Source of the DNA: Rhododendron vialii
Taxonomy: Eukaryota > Streptophyta > Magnoliopsida > Ericales > Ericaceae
Assembly: GCF_030253575.1 (NCBI RefSeq)
Contig: NC_080568.1
Coordinates: 32,701,001-32,765,000 of the forward strand
Length of the DNA stretch: 64,000 nucleotides
Direction of reading: 5' to 3'
Shown here: positions 32,995 through 42,149 of the stretch, one piece after another
Numbering within the stretch: the first letter of the stretch is position 1
Layout: each line of letters opens with the position of its first letter
The notes under the pieces: model-generated
The model's input: the letters and a program-made list of their open reading frames with translations, nothing else
The model's database searches: none
What the model was told of the DNA's origin: nothing
Program-made: the position numbers and the translations under genes

Positions 32995-34018
32995 ATGGTG
33001 GCGTTTTTGCCTGCCGCAGGAGGAACAGAAAAGGAACGTGCCATAGACATAGGGAGAGGATGCAGTAAATTTATGAACAGAAACGTGGCTTCTGATTTTA
33101 TGTTCTTCCGTTTGGGTAACTAGTAAGTGGTCAGATTTTGACTAAGCCCCAGCATTAGACTCTTTTTCCAAATCGAAACCTCATGAATTCCAAGTGTTTC
33201 ATGTTTTATGATGAATCGCCTTAACTGCTTAAATCTGCCCTTTTTTGGTGTAGGTTTGTTGCGTTTGATTGGCAAAATAAGGAGAAAATGATGAATTGAG
33301 GCTGCAGCAATTAACCTTGCCAGCTCCCATTTTGTAAATATATATGAGCTGGTTGACGAGAGCGATGGGAATGCATCACCATCGGCAAACAAACTCCAGC
33401 CCTCACCAGAGTGAGAGGAGAACTATGGATATATTTTTTGATTTCTGTACCTGGAAAGTGGTATTGGAGCAGGCTTCCAGCAGAAATAATTCCAGTACAT
33501 AGCCGGTGGTCATGACAATGACAAGAATGCCCTGAAATCTGCGTTGGCATATGATAGTGGTGAAAAGATCAATGGATCTGATATCCTGACATGGCGAAAG
33601 CGCGAGAGGATCGAAGGTAAAGATGTTTTCCACCAAGGTAAGTTCTACGTCATCAGTGGGTACCCTACCAGGATGCAAGGCCTTTTCCAGCGAGATGCCC
33701 AAGAGTTCGATGTTGCCACTTGGCAGTGGGACTCGGTACAAGACGACTTCTTAGAAGCTGCCATGTGTTCGACGACTTGTGTGGAAGGCGGTGATTCGCG
33801 GCTATACACGTGCCATAACAACTGGACTACCAGCTGAATTGTGCAAGGTGGCTTTCGTGACAGCGTGGCAGGGGAAGTTGCTAGTGATTGGTTCCGGAAA
33901 TTCTGGTGGGCCCCACACAGCTTATTTGATGGATTTGAAGAATTACAAGTGGGCAAAAGTTGTTGTACCAGAAGAATACTCGGGCCACGTCCAATCAGGT
34001 TGTTGCTTGGAGATTTAA
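32995..34018 (+). pseudogene. Chimeric RING-KMD pseudogene
   Basis: From about 32995 to 33497 the sequence follows the RING gene from within exon 3 (GATGGTGGCGTTTTTGCC) through intron 3, exon 4 and about 60 bp past its stop. At 33495-33505 it switches to KMD codons (GGTGGTCATGACAATGACAA, i.e. AGGHDNDKNALKSALAYD) and continues to the KMD stop at 34018, with KMD 3' flank beyond. Both halves are dead: the RING part has lost zinc ligands and has insertions, its first Cys pair reads with a stop shortly after, and the stop region lies between the two parts. The KMD part has shifts near 33555-33610 and a deletion removing the NNVTVRDGAAWQVLA segment near 33825. The C-terminal 60 codons (33840-34018) are open. 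No F-box is present. Confidence 0.88.
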
Positions 34019-34059
34019 AAATCCATAGGCCGCAGCTAAACTTTTGTTCATGTATAGAT

Positions 34060-34447
34060 GAGTCCTGCTACCGGTACAGATTTTTGTGCATAGATTGTGC
34101 ACAGATTTCGTTGTGGGGCCCACCACGGGTCCCACACAAATCATCCAAGCCGTTCATTAAATGTAAAATATTTTTTCAAGGGTCTCCGTAAAAAATAAGC
34201 TCAATCCAATATCTATAGGTGCTTCATCCAACTATCTAGCTTTTCATTCAGATTTTCGGATAATGAAAAGTTATACGATTGGATCGAGCATCTATAGGTA
34301 TCGGATTGAGATTATTTTTTACGGGAACCTTTGAAAAAATATTTTACATTTAATGAACGACTCGGATGATTTGTGTGGAACCCGTGGTGGACCCCACAAC
34401 AAAATCTGTGCACAATCTGTGCACAGATTGTATGTGTGTGTAGCATT
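34060..34447. mobile_element. Mutator-like foldback MITE, copy 1
   Basis: Long inverted arms (~170 bp each): CACAGATTTCGTTGTGGGGC...AAATCATCCAAGCCGTTCAT on the left and ATGAACGACTCGGATGATTT...GTGCACAATCTGTGCACAGA on the right. The loop has CTATAGGTGCTTCATCCAAC. Near-identical to 41672-42089. The homologous place after KMD copy 1 (about 19580) is unoccupied. Confidence 0.85.
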
Positions 34448-35095
34448 TGCACAAATGTAGGCAACTCGCCAAACCCTTTTCCTCTGGTAATTATTCAGAG
34501 GTCTGAGGGTAAGTTTCTCCTTTTTGTGTGGTTCTAAGGATATACGTTTGTATCGAATCACTGTAGAAGTTTTCCTCTTTTTCTTTCTCCACCAAATACA
34601 TGGTTCGGTCGAGAATGAGGAGGCGTGTATGAAATTAGTTGGAACAATTTCTTAACGAGTTATTCCATGGTTCGGTAGAGAATGAGGAGGTAAGATTTTT
34701 GGTTAAACGAATCATTTATGATGACACTTTGAAAAGTAACGATTAGAATCAACAGTCTAAAGCTTTATTTTTTGTAAACTATAAACTATAATGTTTGTAA
34801 ATTAGCGCATGTAGTGACTAAGTAGTTGATTTAAAAGATTTTGCAAGTATTTTATTCTATTCTTAAAAAAAAAAAAAAAGAAGAGAAAGGTTAAGTTCCT
34901 TTCATTTCAACACTATTGAGTGACTTACCCAAAAAAAAAAACCTATTGAGTTTTTTTGTGACACAATCCTAATTTTATTTAAAATACTATATATGCGAAA
35001 ACTTAAAATTCTGTCACCACACTTGGATTGGAAATAATTTTTATTGTCTACGATAATTTAGAGAAACCGATCAGAGACCAAATATTGTTGTGTGC
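34448..35095. other. Intergenic, nothing recognised
   Basis: The first ~150 bp are KMD 3' flank (like 19590-19760); GGTTCGGT.GAGAATGAGGAGG occurs twice (34604 and 34669). No gene. Confidence 0.4.
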
Positions 35096-35109
35096 AGCCG
35101 TGAATAACT

Positions 35110-35225
35110 GTTTTTTTTTTGTCAAATGTGAGAAAATTATATTGATAAACGTCCAACGGCACTTACAAAACAAAGATCATTACAAAAGAATTTGGACAAA
35201 GCCAAACTAATCGTTTAACTGTGGA
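35110..35225 (-). mobile_element. Short L1-type LINE tail insertion
   Basis: A 14-bp target duplication AGCCGTGAATAACT flanks it (35096-35109 and 35226-35239), with poly(A) on the minus strand (T run after 35109). The 3' end reads ATATAATTTTCTCACATTTG before the A-run on minus, typical of plant L1 tails. Confidence 0.85.
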
Positions 35226-35239
35226 AGCCGTGAATAACT

Positions 35240-36130
35240 ATTTACGGACGTGAATCGATCCGGAAAAATTTCATTAAAATTTGAACTGTCCAATGCCGAA
35301 ACCGAATGCCAAAACCGACAGCTGATGTCATTCTTCTAGAGTACTAGTACGAATCAGTGTCGGCAGGCAGAGATATTTTCCCGAAATGAAACGTTTGGAA
35401 AATGGAACCAAATACTCTCCAACTGGTTTGGGTGCTCCTTCAATGCCATAAATACTGGGTAGTTGTATTATGGTAGTAGTAGTATATATGAGGTGTACTG
35501 TTCACGGCCACCAGCACCCTCTCTTTCTTCTACCGGCAAACCCCCTCTCTCTCTTCTACCGGCAACCACCATTTCCCACACAAACTCCTCTCACACCTCT
35601 CTCCCTCTTCCTCCCAGCCGAATACCGCCCTCGATCTCGCACGCAACTTTGATCGTCAGACCACCACCTCCTCCGGCGAGTCACCCCCTCCGGTGAGCCG
35701 TTTCATTTCAGTAAACATGCACCTCCACCGTATCACCATTACCACCCTCGATCACCTACTGCCAACGCCATCACCACCCGAAATAGCACCACCACCGTGC
35801 ACTCACCCAACCACCACCACCACAACATTACCACCTATCGGTATCACCACCACACCCGACCCCAGAGATTTTCGAGGCCCTAGGCAGGATTTGAAAATGA
35901 GGCCTCTCATGTGTACGTATAGTATATAATGTAACTTTTCAATATGAGAAGCTAATTTGGGTCTTGAAGTTAACAATATGGACACCTTCTCAATCTATAG
36001 GAGAAAATGCATTAACCCCTCGCATTTACGACGCGTAGACTTTTTTTCTTTTTTCTTTTTGCCAAGTATATATCAGTGGAGGTTAAGGGGAGTTAGGAGA
36101 CTAGACCATAAGGGTTCCAAAGGCTCCACA
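35240..36130. other. C/T-rich region, no gene recognised
   Basis: About 35510-35860 is rich in CCACC/CTCTC and gives proline- and histidine-rich frames in two phases, none with domain character. The part around 35864-35930 (TTTCGAGGCCCTAGGCAGGA...ATGAGGCCTCTCATG) resembles words at 31075 and 40735, probably fragments of one repeat. Confidence 0.4.
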
Positions 36131-36134
36131 GCCC

Positions 36135-36235
36135 TGGACCACACAACGCTCCTCATGGGGCTTAAACACTATCCTCCCACAAGGAAAGGAACATGAGATG
36201 CCATTGGGCTACAAGCCCGTTGGCCGACGTGGAGA
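36135..36235 (-). mobile_element. tRNA-like SINE head (tentative)
   Basis: On minus, GTAGCCCAATGGCATCTC fits a pol III A-box (TAGCCCAATGG) like that of the sequence at 61370. The B-box is weak. Tentative. Confidence 0.35.
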
Positions 36236-36419
36236 CTTTTTTTCTGTCAATCAGTAGGAGAGATCATTACGTCATATAGGAAACACAAAATACAAACATG
36301 AGGCACTACATCAATTATATTGTATGAGAGTATACGAGATAACTAAGCCCCATAACTCAACTACTACAAGCCCTCATTAGGGGAAGAAATAATCTCAACA
36401 AAAGAATACCCATACGCAG

Positions 36420-36505
36420 GTAAAAAAACTTGAACTCTTGACCTCCTAATGTGATGCAAGAGTCCTGACCAGCTAAACCAGTTGGTTAGCTAATGTGTAG
36501 ACTTG
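36420..36505 (-). mobile_element. tRNA-like SINE head (tentative)
   Basis: On minus, TTAGCTGGTCAGGACTC followed ~20 bp later by AGGTCAAGAGTTCAAGTTT resembles A- and B-boxes. Tentative. Confidence 0.4.
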
Positions 36506-36616
36506 AAGGGCATTGGTCTTTCTTAATTTTCAGATTACAGAAAAGAAACAAGATATAAAGGTTCTACTGCCACAGAGTCAGAATTACAACTTACAGTATA
36601 TATATATATATATGGC

Positions 36617-36980
36617 GGTTCAATAGACAACTATTTACACATTTAAAAAAACACATCATAGTTCCTGATCAAATTTTGATGATCCGAGCCACTCAATGTG
36701 ATCAGAACGTGATTTTAAGGGTACTTGCGAGAAATCAGCAAAAAAAAGACCGAAAAGGCTTGATCTGAGCGGTTTTTAGCTTAAATTTAATGAACGGTTC
36801 AATTAAAAACTACTTAAAACAAGCACTTCTCGGTCATTTTTTTTTGCTAATTTCACGCGGGCACCCTTAAAATCATATTCTGCACACATTGAACGATTCG
36901 GATCATAAAAATTTGATCGGAAACTATGTGATTGAGATTTGGGGTATTTTTTTAGGTGTCTAAATAGTTGTCCATTGAAC
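36617..36980. mobile_element. Long-arm foldback element A
   Basis: GGTTCAATAGACAACTATTTA at the left mirrors TAAATAGTTGTCCATTGAAC at the right. Inner arms (GATCAAATTTTGATGATCCG / CGGATCATAAAAATTTGATC) and ATTTTAAGGGTACTTGCG/CGCGGGCACCCTTAAAAT are also paired. It is embedded in a (TA)n tract on both sides. Confidence 0.8.
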
Positions 36981-37048
36981 AGTCCCGATATATATATATA
37001 TATAATGAGTCCCCTCCAAGTAAGAATATCCTCATTTAAATAAAATAC

Positions 37049-37342
37049 GGACGTCCCCTTTTCTCATCTTTTCCAATCAAATTTCGATGATCCGAGCCGC
37101 TCAATATGTTCAGAACGTGATTTTAAGTGTACCATATGAAATCAGCAAAAAAAATTACCAGGAAGGGCTTGATTTGAGCAGTTTTTATTTGAACCGTTCG
37201 ATAACATACAAACAAAAACTGCTCGGATTAAGCCCTTTCTGGTCTATTTTTTTGCTGATTTCTCGTGGATACCCTTAAAATCACGTTCTGAACATATTGA
37301 CCGGCTCGGATCATCGCAAATTGGTCTGAAAAGAAACGCCCT
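37049..37342. mobile_element. Long-arm foldback element B
   Basis: Related to element A: arms ATTTCGATGATCCGAGCC...AACGTGATTTTAAG and CTTAAAATCACGTTCTGAAC...CGGCTCGGATCATCG. Outer bases GGACGTCCCCTTTTCTC / AGAAACGCCCTTAAC are less well matched. Lies ~70 bp from element A. Confidence 0.7.
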
Positions 37343-37562
37343 TAACTTAATAAGTTAAAGACGCCCTTATTGAAAGTTTTCTATATATGTGTGTGTTGTT
37401 GACTTGGTTATTTATGCCCAAACCTTTCATCCGAGACTCCTCTGCGAAAATATGGAATGGAAATGACATAATTATATTCTCTTGCTTAGCAGATTGTAAC
37501 AGACTCTCAGAAGCTTACGGAAGCAGTGACTTGGATCTGTCGGCCGGTTGACCCCGAAACCC

Positions 37563-37790
37563 GAGGAATTTTTGAGTGCCAAACGGACACCACGTGGTAC
37601 TCGAGTAGCGCATTCGGGCCCTCCGTTTCGGTTTTGAATTGGACAACTTGAATTTAGAGAGAGAAAATGAGAGAAAGAGGAGATAGAGTGGTGAGATGAG
37701 AGAAGAGAGATAATTTCAATCTGAGCCGTCCAACACACTTTTGGACGACCCGAATGCGCTAGTATCCACCCGGCACCTAAAAATTTCTCA
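37563..37790. mobile_element. hAT-like MITE, GA-rich-core family, copy 3
   Basis: Ends GAGGAATTTTTGAGTGCC and GGCACCTAAAAATTTCTCA are inverted repeats. The 8-bp target duplications are CGAAACCC (37555-37562) and TGAAACCC (37791-37798). The paralogous block near 27963-27970 has a single TGAAACCC followed by ACACCC, i.e. the pre-insertion site. The interior has GAGAGAAAATGAGAGAAAGA and two GGAC.GCCG/GAGCCGTCC words. Confidence 0.92.
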
Positions 37791-37876
37791 TGAAACCCAC
37801 ACCCGACTTGCCACTTATCTATCCTTGCTTGTTGTAGAATATTTAATTCTTGTGTGTGTAAACCTATATTCAATTA

Positions 37877-38277
37877 GGGGCGTTTTCACTAAACAATAAT
37901 TAAGTTGTTGACAAACAACTTTTTGGTTTTGTTCTTATTCAAAAAATTCGCGTACGTTAGTTTTGTGCCGAACTTTTATGTATTATGCGTTTGTCTTTAC
38001 GAGAGGAATCGAAAAAGTAAAAAATTATAACTTTTACACGAGTATTTTGTGAAATACCAAGAAAGAACCCGAAAAGCCAACTTTTTTGGTTTTTCTTAGA
38101 TATTTTCTAAAATACTTGTGTAAAAAAAATAACTTTTTATATTTTCGATTCCTCTCGTTTATACAAATCCGTAATACATAAAAAAGTTTTTCGCAAAACT
38201 AACATGCAAAAAAAAATATATATATATATTTTGAGTAAAGACAAAATTAAAAAATTGTTGTTCACAACTTATTGCCC
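37877..38277. mobile_element. Foldback MITE (GACGAGAGGAATC family), uninterrupted
   Basis: Outer ends GGGGCGTTTTCACTAAACAA and TTGTTCACAACTTATTGCCC. Inner arms TTTACGAGAGGAATCGAAAA / TTTTCGATTCCTCTCGTTTA. Homologous to 28060-28640 without the nested Stowaway. The corresponding place upstream of KMD copy 1 (about 17945) lacks the element. Confidence 0.78.
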
Positions 38278-38540
38278 TGAACAAGCAAAAGTATGACATT
38301 GACATGGAAACCAATTGGATTTTTTTTTTTTGTCCCACGACTTAAACAGTAGTTATATACTAACATGGTATTTTTAACAGAACTGATCCATTTGTTTTAA
38401 AATATGTTGCTCAATTATACTAGTATGTCAAAAGGCACATGGGAATGGCCATTTCTATGGTCTTAGGCTCTTTAGCCACAGGAATCTGCCGCTTTCCATT
38501 AATTCTCTCTCAAAACAACCATTCCCCGCAGCACAGCATG

Positions 38541-38548
38541 TATATATA
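38541..38548 (+). promoter_or_regulatory. TATA-like box, KMD copy 3
   Basis: TATATATA in CATGTATATATACGCGCAG, about 75 bp before the CT tract. Confidence 0.45.
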
Positions 38549-38613
38549 CGCGCAGAGTTTTAATCTCAAAGCAATATTAGCCAGTAAACATTCTCGAACT
38601 TGTTTCACGCCCC

Positions 38614-38615
<2 letters not shown>

Positions 38616-38668
<53 letters not shown>
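38616..38668 (+). repeat. (CT)~26 in KMD copy 3 leader
   Basis: Longest of the three homologous CT tracts; preceded by CACGCCCCAA as in the other copies. Confidence 0.85.
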
Positions 38669-38671
<3 letters not shown>

Positions 38672-38742
38672 TTTTGTTGTCTCTGAAGCGTAGAAACTGC
38701 CTTTACAAGCTAAGTTCCCTTCTTTGGTTCTTGAACTCTCTC

Positions 38743-39810
38743 ATGGAACTCATTCCCGGCCTACCAAACAACGTCGCCCTTGAATGTCTTATTCGCATTC
38801 CTTTCGATCAAATCTCTGTGGCCGCCTCCGTATGCAAAGGTTGGAAGGCCGAGATTAAGCTACCCGAGTTTTGCCGGAGTCGGAAGCAGGCTGGGTTGGC
38901 CCGATCGGTCATAGTGGTTGCACAAGCATGGATATACCCGACCCGAACTGCCCACCTTGCAATGCTTTGGGGGCCCCCTTTTCATCGACTTGCTATCTGC
39001 GAGCCAGAAACTGGGTATTGGTCTGAGTTGCCGCCGATGCCAGGGTTTCTTGACGGGATACCAATGTTTTGCCACCTTGTTGGGGTCGGATCGGAGCTTG
39101 TGGTGATAGGTGGTTGCGACCCATTCTCGTGGCAAGCCTCCAATTCAGTGTTTATTTACAACTTCCTCTCTGCCACATGGCGCTGTGGAACCGATATGCC
39201 CGGTGGGCAAAGATTATTCTCTGGATGTGATTCAGATTTTGTTCAGATGGTGTACGTTGCAGGTGGTCATGATGAGGACAAGAACGCTTTGAAATCCGCA
39301 TTGGCATATGATGTGGTAAAAGATGAATGGATCCAATTGCCCGACATGTCAAAACCACGAGAGGAGTGTAAAGGTATTTTCCACCGTGGTAAGTTCCACG
39401 TCATCGGTGGGTACCCCACGGAGAGCCAAGGCAATTTCCAGCGAGATGCCCAAGCATTCGATGTGGCCACCTGGCAGTGGGACCCGGTACAAGAGGACTT
39501 CTTAGAAGCAGCCACGTGTCCGACGACTTGCGTGGAGGGTGGTGATTCGCGGCTGTACACGTGCCATAACAACAACGTGACCGTGCACGATGGTGCCGCT
39601 TGGCAAGTCCTGGCTGGACTACCAGCTGAGTTGTGCAAGGTGGGTTTCGTGACAGCGTGGCAGGGGAAGTTGCTCGTGATTGGTTCCGGAAAATCGGGTG
39701 GGCCCCACACAGCTTATGTGATGGATTTGAAGAATTACAAGTGGACAAAAGTTGCTGTACCAGAAGAATACTCGGGCCATGTCCAATCAGGTTGTTGCCT
39801 GGAGATTTAA
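38743..39810 (+). CDS. KMD-type F-box/kelch protein, copy 3
   Basis: Intronless, 355 residues from MELIPGLPNNVALECLIRIP. An in-frame open stretch continues upstream to 38674 but without an ATG, and the F-box starts directly at 38743, as in copy 2. Kelch signatures are intact (VVIGGCDPFSWQ, VYVAGGHDEDKNALKSALAYD, FHVIGGYPTESQGNF, LLVIGSGKSGGPHTAYVMD). It is a mosaic: the N-terminal third resembles copy 2 (LPNNVALECLIRIPFDQISV, ARSVIVVAQAW, EPETGYWSEL), while the middle and end resemble copy 1 (QRLFSGCDSDFVQ, YKWTKV.VPEEYSGHVQSG). Family role as for copy 1: SCF substrate adaptor. Confidence 0.93.
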   Translation: MELIPGLPNNVALECLIRIPFDQISVAASVCKGWKAEIKLPEFCRSRKQAGLARSVIVVAQAWIYPTRTAHLAMLWGPPFHRLAICEPETGYWSELPPMPGFLDGIPMFCHLVGVGSELVVIGGCDPFSWQASNSVFIYNFLSATWRCGTDMPGGQRLFSGCDSDFVQMVYVAGGHDEDKNALKSALAYDVVKDEWIQLPDMSKPREECKGIFHRGKFHVIGGYPTESQGNFQRDAQAFDVATWQWDPVQEDFLEAATCPTTCVEGGDSRLYTCHNNNVTVHDGAAWQVLAGLPAELCKVGFVTAWQGKLLVIGSGKSGGPHTAYVMDLKNYKWTKVAVPEEYSGHVQSGCCLEI

Positions 39811-41049
39811 AATCCATAGGCCACAGCAAAATTCTGTGTCCTTTAACACATTTGTGTAACTATTCTGAAACCATTTGCATCGAATTACTGAAGAAGTTTT
39901 CCTCCCTTTATTCTTCCTTTTGACCAGTGATGATTGAAGCAATCCAAGCCTTGCTTTTTTCTCCCTTTTGACCAGTGAATATGATTGAAGCAATCCAAGA
40001 CTAGATCTATATTCTCGTTCTTGGATTGTATTGTAAGCTCACGAATCATTTTTCCTCCTTTTGTGCGACGTAGTCAACAACATATGGCGGATTATCTCAG
40101 GTTTGGTCCTGCAGTCTGGCCATTGATGATAGTATTATTGTTTATGTTGTAGAGCTCGTAAATTAGAATTACGTAAAAAGTCACATTGTTTATGTACTGA
40201 ATTTATTTCGATCTGAGTATTATTAGACTCATTTAGGTTGTTTAGGCTTCGGCCTTTTCAGGAGGGTTTCATCCCTTTTGAGTGTCCTCGATTGCTTTCT
40301 TGGCAATCGTTGGTTTGGATCTTGGATTGAGAAGATGATTGTTCTTAGAACATGATGTTGTTTCCTTACTCCTATTAGTCTTGTAACAATTTCAAGATTA
40401 ATAAATTCTTCTTCTTTTTTTGCTGTTCAAAAAAAAATTCACATTGATCGAATACCGTTTATTTCCTAATCGGAGCACATATATCTTGTAAAAAACGTGT
40501 TGCGCACACTAAATTACGTACAACATTAAGAGATAAATGTGTTTTTAGATCAGATGTTGATTTTTATTCAATCAACTTGATTTTATTTGTGATAGTTCTA
40601 AACGATGAGGCCTACAACATTAATGAGTCTGATAATCAAAGTGGACCCGAAATGGGGTCATAGATGACTAGATTGCACTTCGTGCAGTCTACCCTCAATC
40701 AGAGCCGGCCCTAATTTTTTTAGGATAAAACATATATATCAGAGATGAGGCCCTTTCTTTTGGTTGGTACCCCTAAAATATGTAAATCTTTGAAAGCCTA
40801 AAGTGGCCGCCACTCGACTCTGCTCCCAACCCAAGAGAAGCCACCTCCTATGTAAAAAATTGTCTTTTGTGTGTGTGCATGTGTGCGTACAAAGGCATGG
40901 TCGGAATTTTAATCTATGAGTGACATACATATATATGTCAGCAACGAGAGCCTGTCGCCTGTCGCACGTTGTTTTAGTCGAACTTCCTAGTTTAGCCTAA
41001 ATATGCTACAATGCCAGGTAATACTAATGCCATGCCGCAAATTACAATA
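39811..41049. other. 3' flank of KMD copy 3 (duplicated block)
   Basis: Aligns with the KMD copy 2 flank except for a LINE tail (40189-40438). No gene. Confidence 0.55.
40189..40438 (+). mobile_element. L1-type LINE tail insertion
   Basis: TCACATTG occurs at 40181-40188 and 40439-40446 around an insert that ends in AATAAATTCTTCTTC and an A-run (GTTCAAAAAAAAA). The KMD2-side paralogue has the site once (30685-30692, TCACATTGATCGAATACC). Confidence 0.85.
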
Positions 41050-41283
41050 CTTCCTCCGTCCCATTTTCTGTCCTTTTTTGATATTCGTATCAATTTTCAA
41101 TTGTTTATATTTTCTAATATGAATCTTCAAAAATATGCAATATAGATCTTGTTTGATAGTACTCGATTAGGCCTATAATACAAAGTTTTCGAAATTATGA
41201 AAAACATTGTAGATTGGGAGATATAAGCGTTTAAAGATCGGCACAAACAACGAAAATAGACAATCAAAATGGGACAATGGGAG
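41050..41283. mobile_element. Stowaway MITE 3
   Basis: TA at 41048-41049 and 41284-41285; ends CTTCCTCCGTCCCATTTTCT and AAAATGGGACAATGGGAG. The KMD2-side paralogue is unoccupied at 31391-31392 (ACAATATTAACCTTCACG). Confidence 0.9.
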
Positions 41284-41671
41284 TATTAACTTTCACGCGG
41301 GTGTTGCAATCTATCATTTTTTAATTAATCCGAATGACCTGTTTCGTAAAGCAGAAAAATAAGTACTACTTAAAATACAAGAACCTTAGCGGAACGAGGT
41401 CTTAGAAAGTCCTAGAGAATGAATAACGTGAACTAATTGATAGTATAACCAAATAGAATAGACATCTTAACAATACTATATATGTATTAATTGTTGATTA
41501 TACAGATCACGGGGTCTTAGGTACAGTGTATTATTACATGATGCGACTTTTAGCTAATTAATCTCTTGTTTTAATTAAGGTTGGAGCTATCCTGGAAAAC
41601 TTCTTCACCTATGAATAGCACCATTGACTTTTGTAAATTGAGCGACAAACTTGATGTTTTGGTTTAATGAT
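41284..41671. other. Duplicated block remainder
   Basis: Aligns with 31393-32950 on the KMD2 side with several indels, including absence of the MITE found at 32472-32686. No gene. Confidence 0.5.
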
Positions 41672-42089
41672 GAGAGTCCTGCTACCGGTACAGATTTTTT
41701 GCACAGATTGTGCACAGATTTCATGGTGGGTCCACCACGGGTCCCACGCAAATCATCCAAGCCGTTTTTTTTTTGAAAGGATCTCCAAGCCGTTCATTAA
41801 ATGTAAAACAATTTTTCAAGGGTCCCCGTAAAAAATAAGCTCAATCCAATACCTATAGGTGCTTCATCCAACCATCTAACTTTTCATTCAGATTTTCGGA
41901 TAATGAAAAGTTATACGATTGGATCGAGCATCTATAGGTATCGGATTAAGATTATTTTTTACGAGGACCCTTGAAAAAATATTTTACATTTAATGAACGG
42001 CTCGGATGATTTGTAAGGAACCCGTGGTGGGCCCCACAACAAAATCTGTGCACAATCTGTGCACAGATTGTATGTGTGTGTAGACTTTC
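41672..42089. mobile_element. Mutator-like foldback MITE, copy 2
   Basis: 9-bp near-identical target duplications TTTAATGAT (41663-41671) and TGTAATGAT (42090-42098). Ends GAGAGTCCTGCTACC and TGTAGACTTTC; ~170-bp inverted arms as in 34060-34447. The unoccupied site is TTCAATGATGATATT at about 32946-32960. The 9-bp duplication suggests a Mutator-like element. Confidence 0.88.
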
Positions 42090-42149
42090 TGTAATGATGA
42101 TATTAAAGGCAGAAATTTTAGCTCAAAAGCAAATGCAGAGTATTCTAGG

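Noticed and set aside
35463-35696. Pro/Ser/His-rich frames resembling a secreted protein
   Set aside because: Low-complexity CT/CCA sequence open in two overlapping phases; no domain, no splice support.
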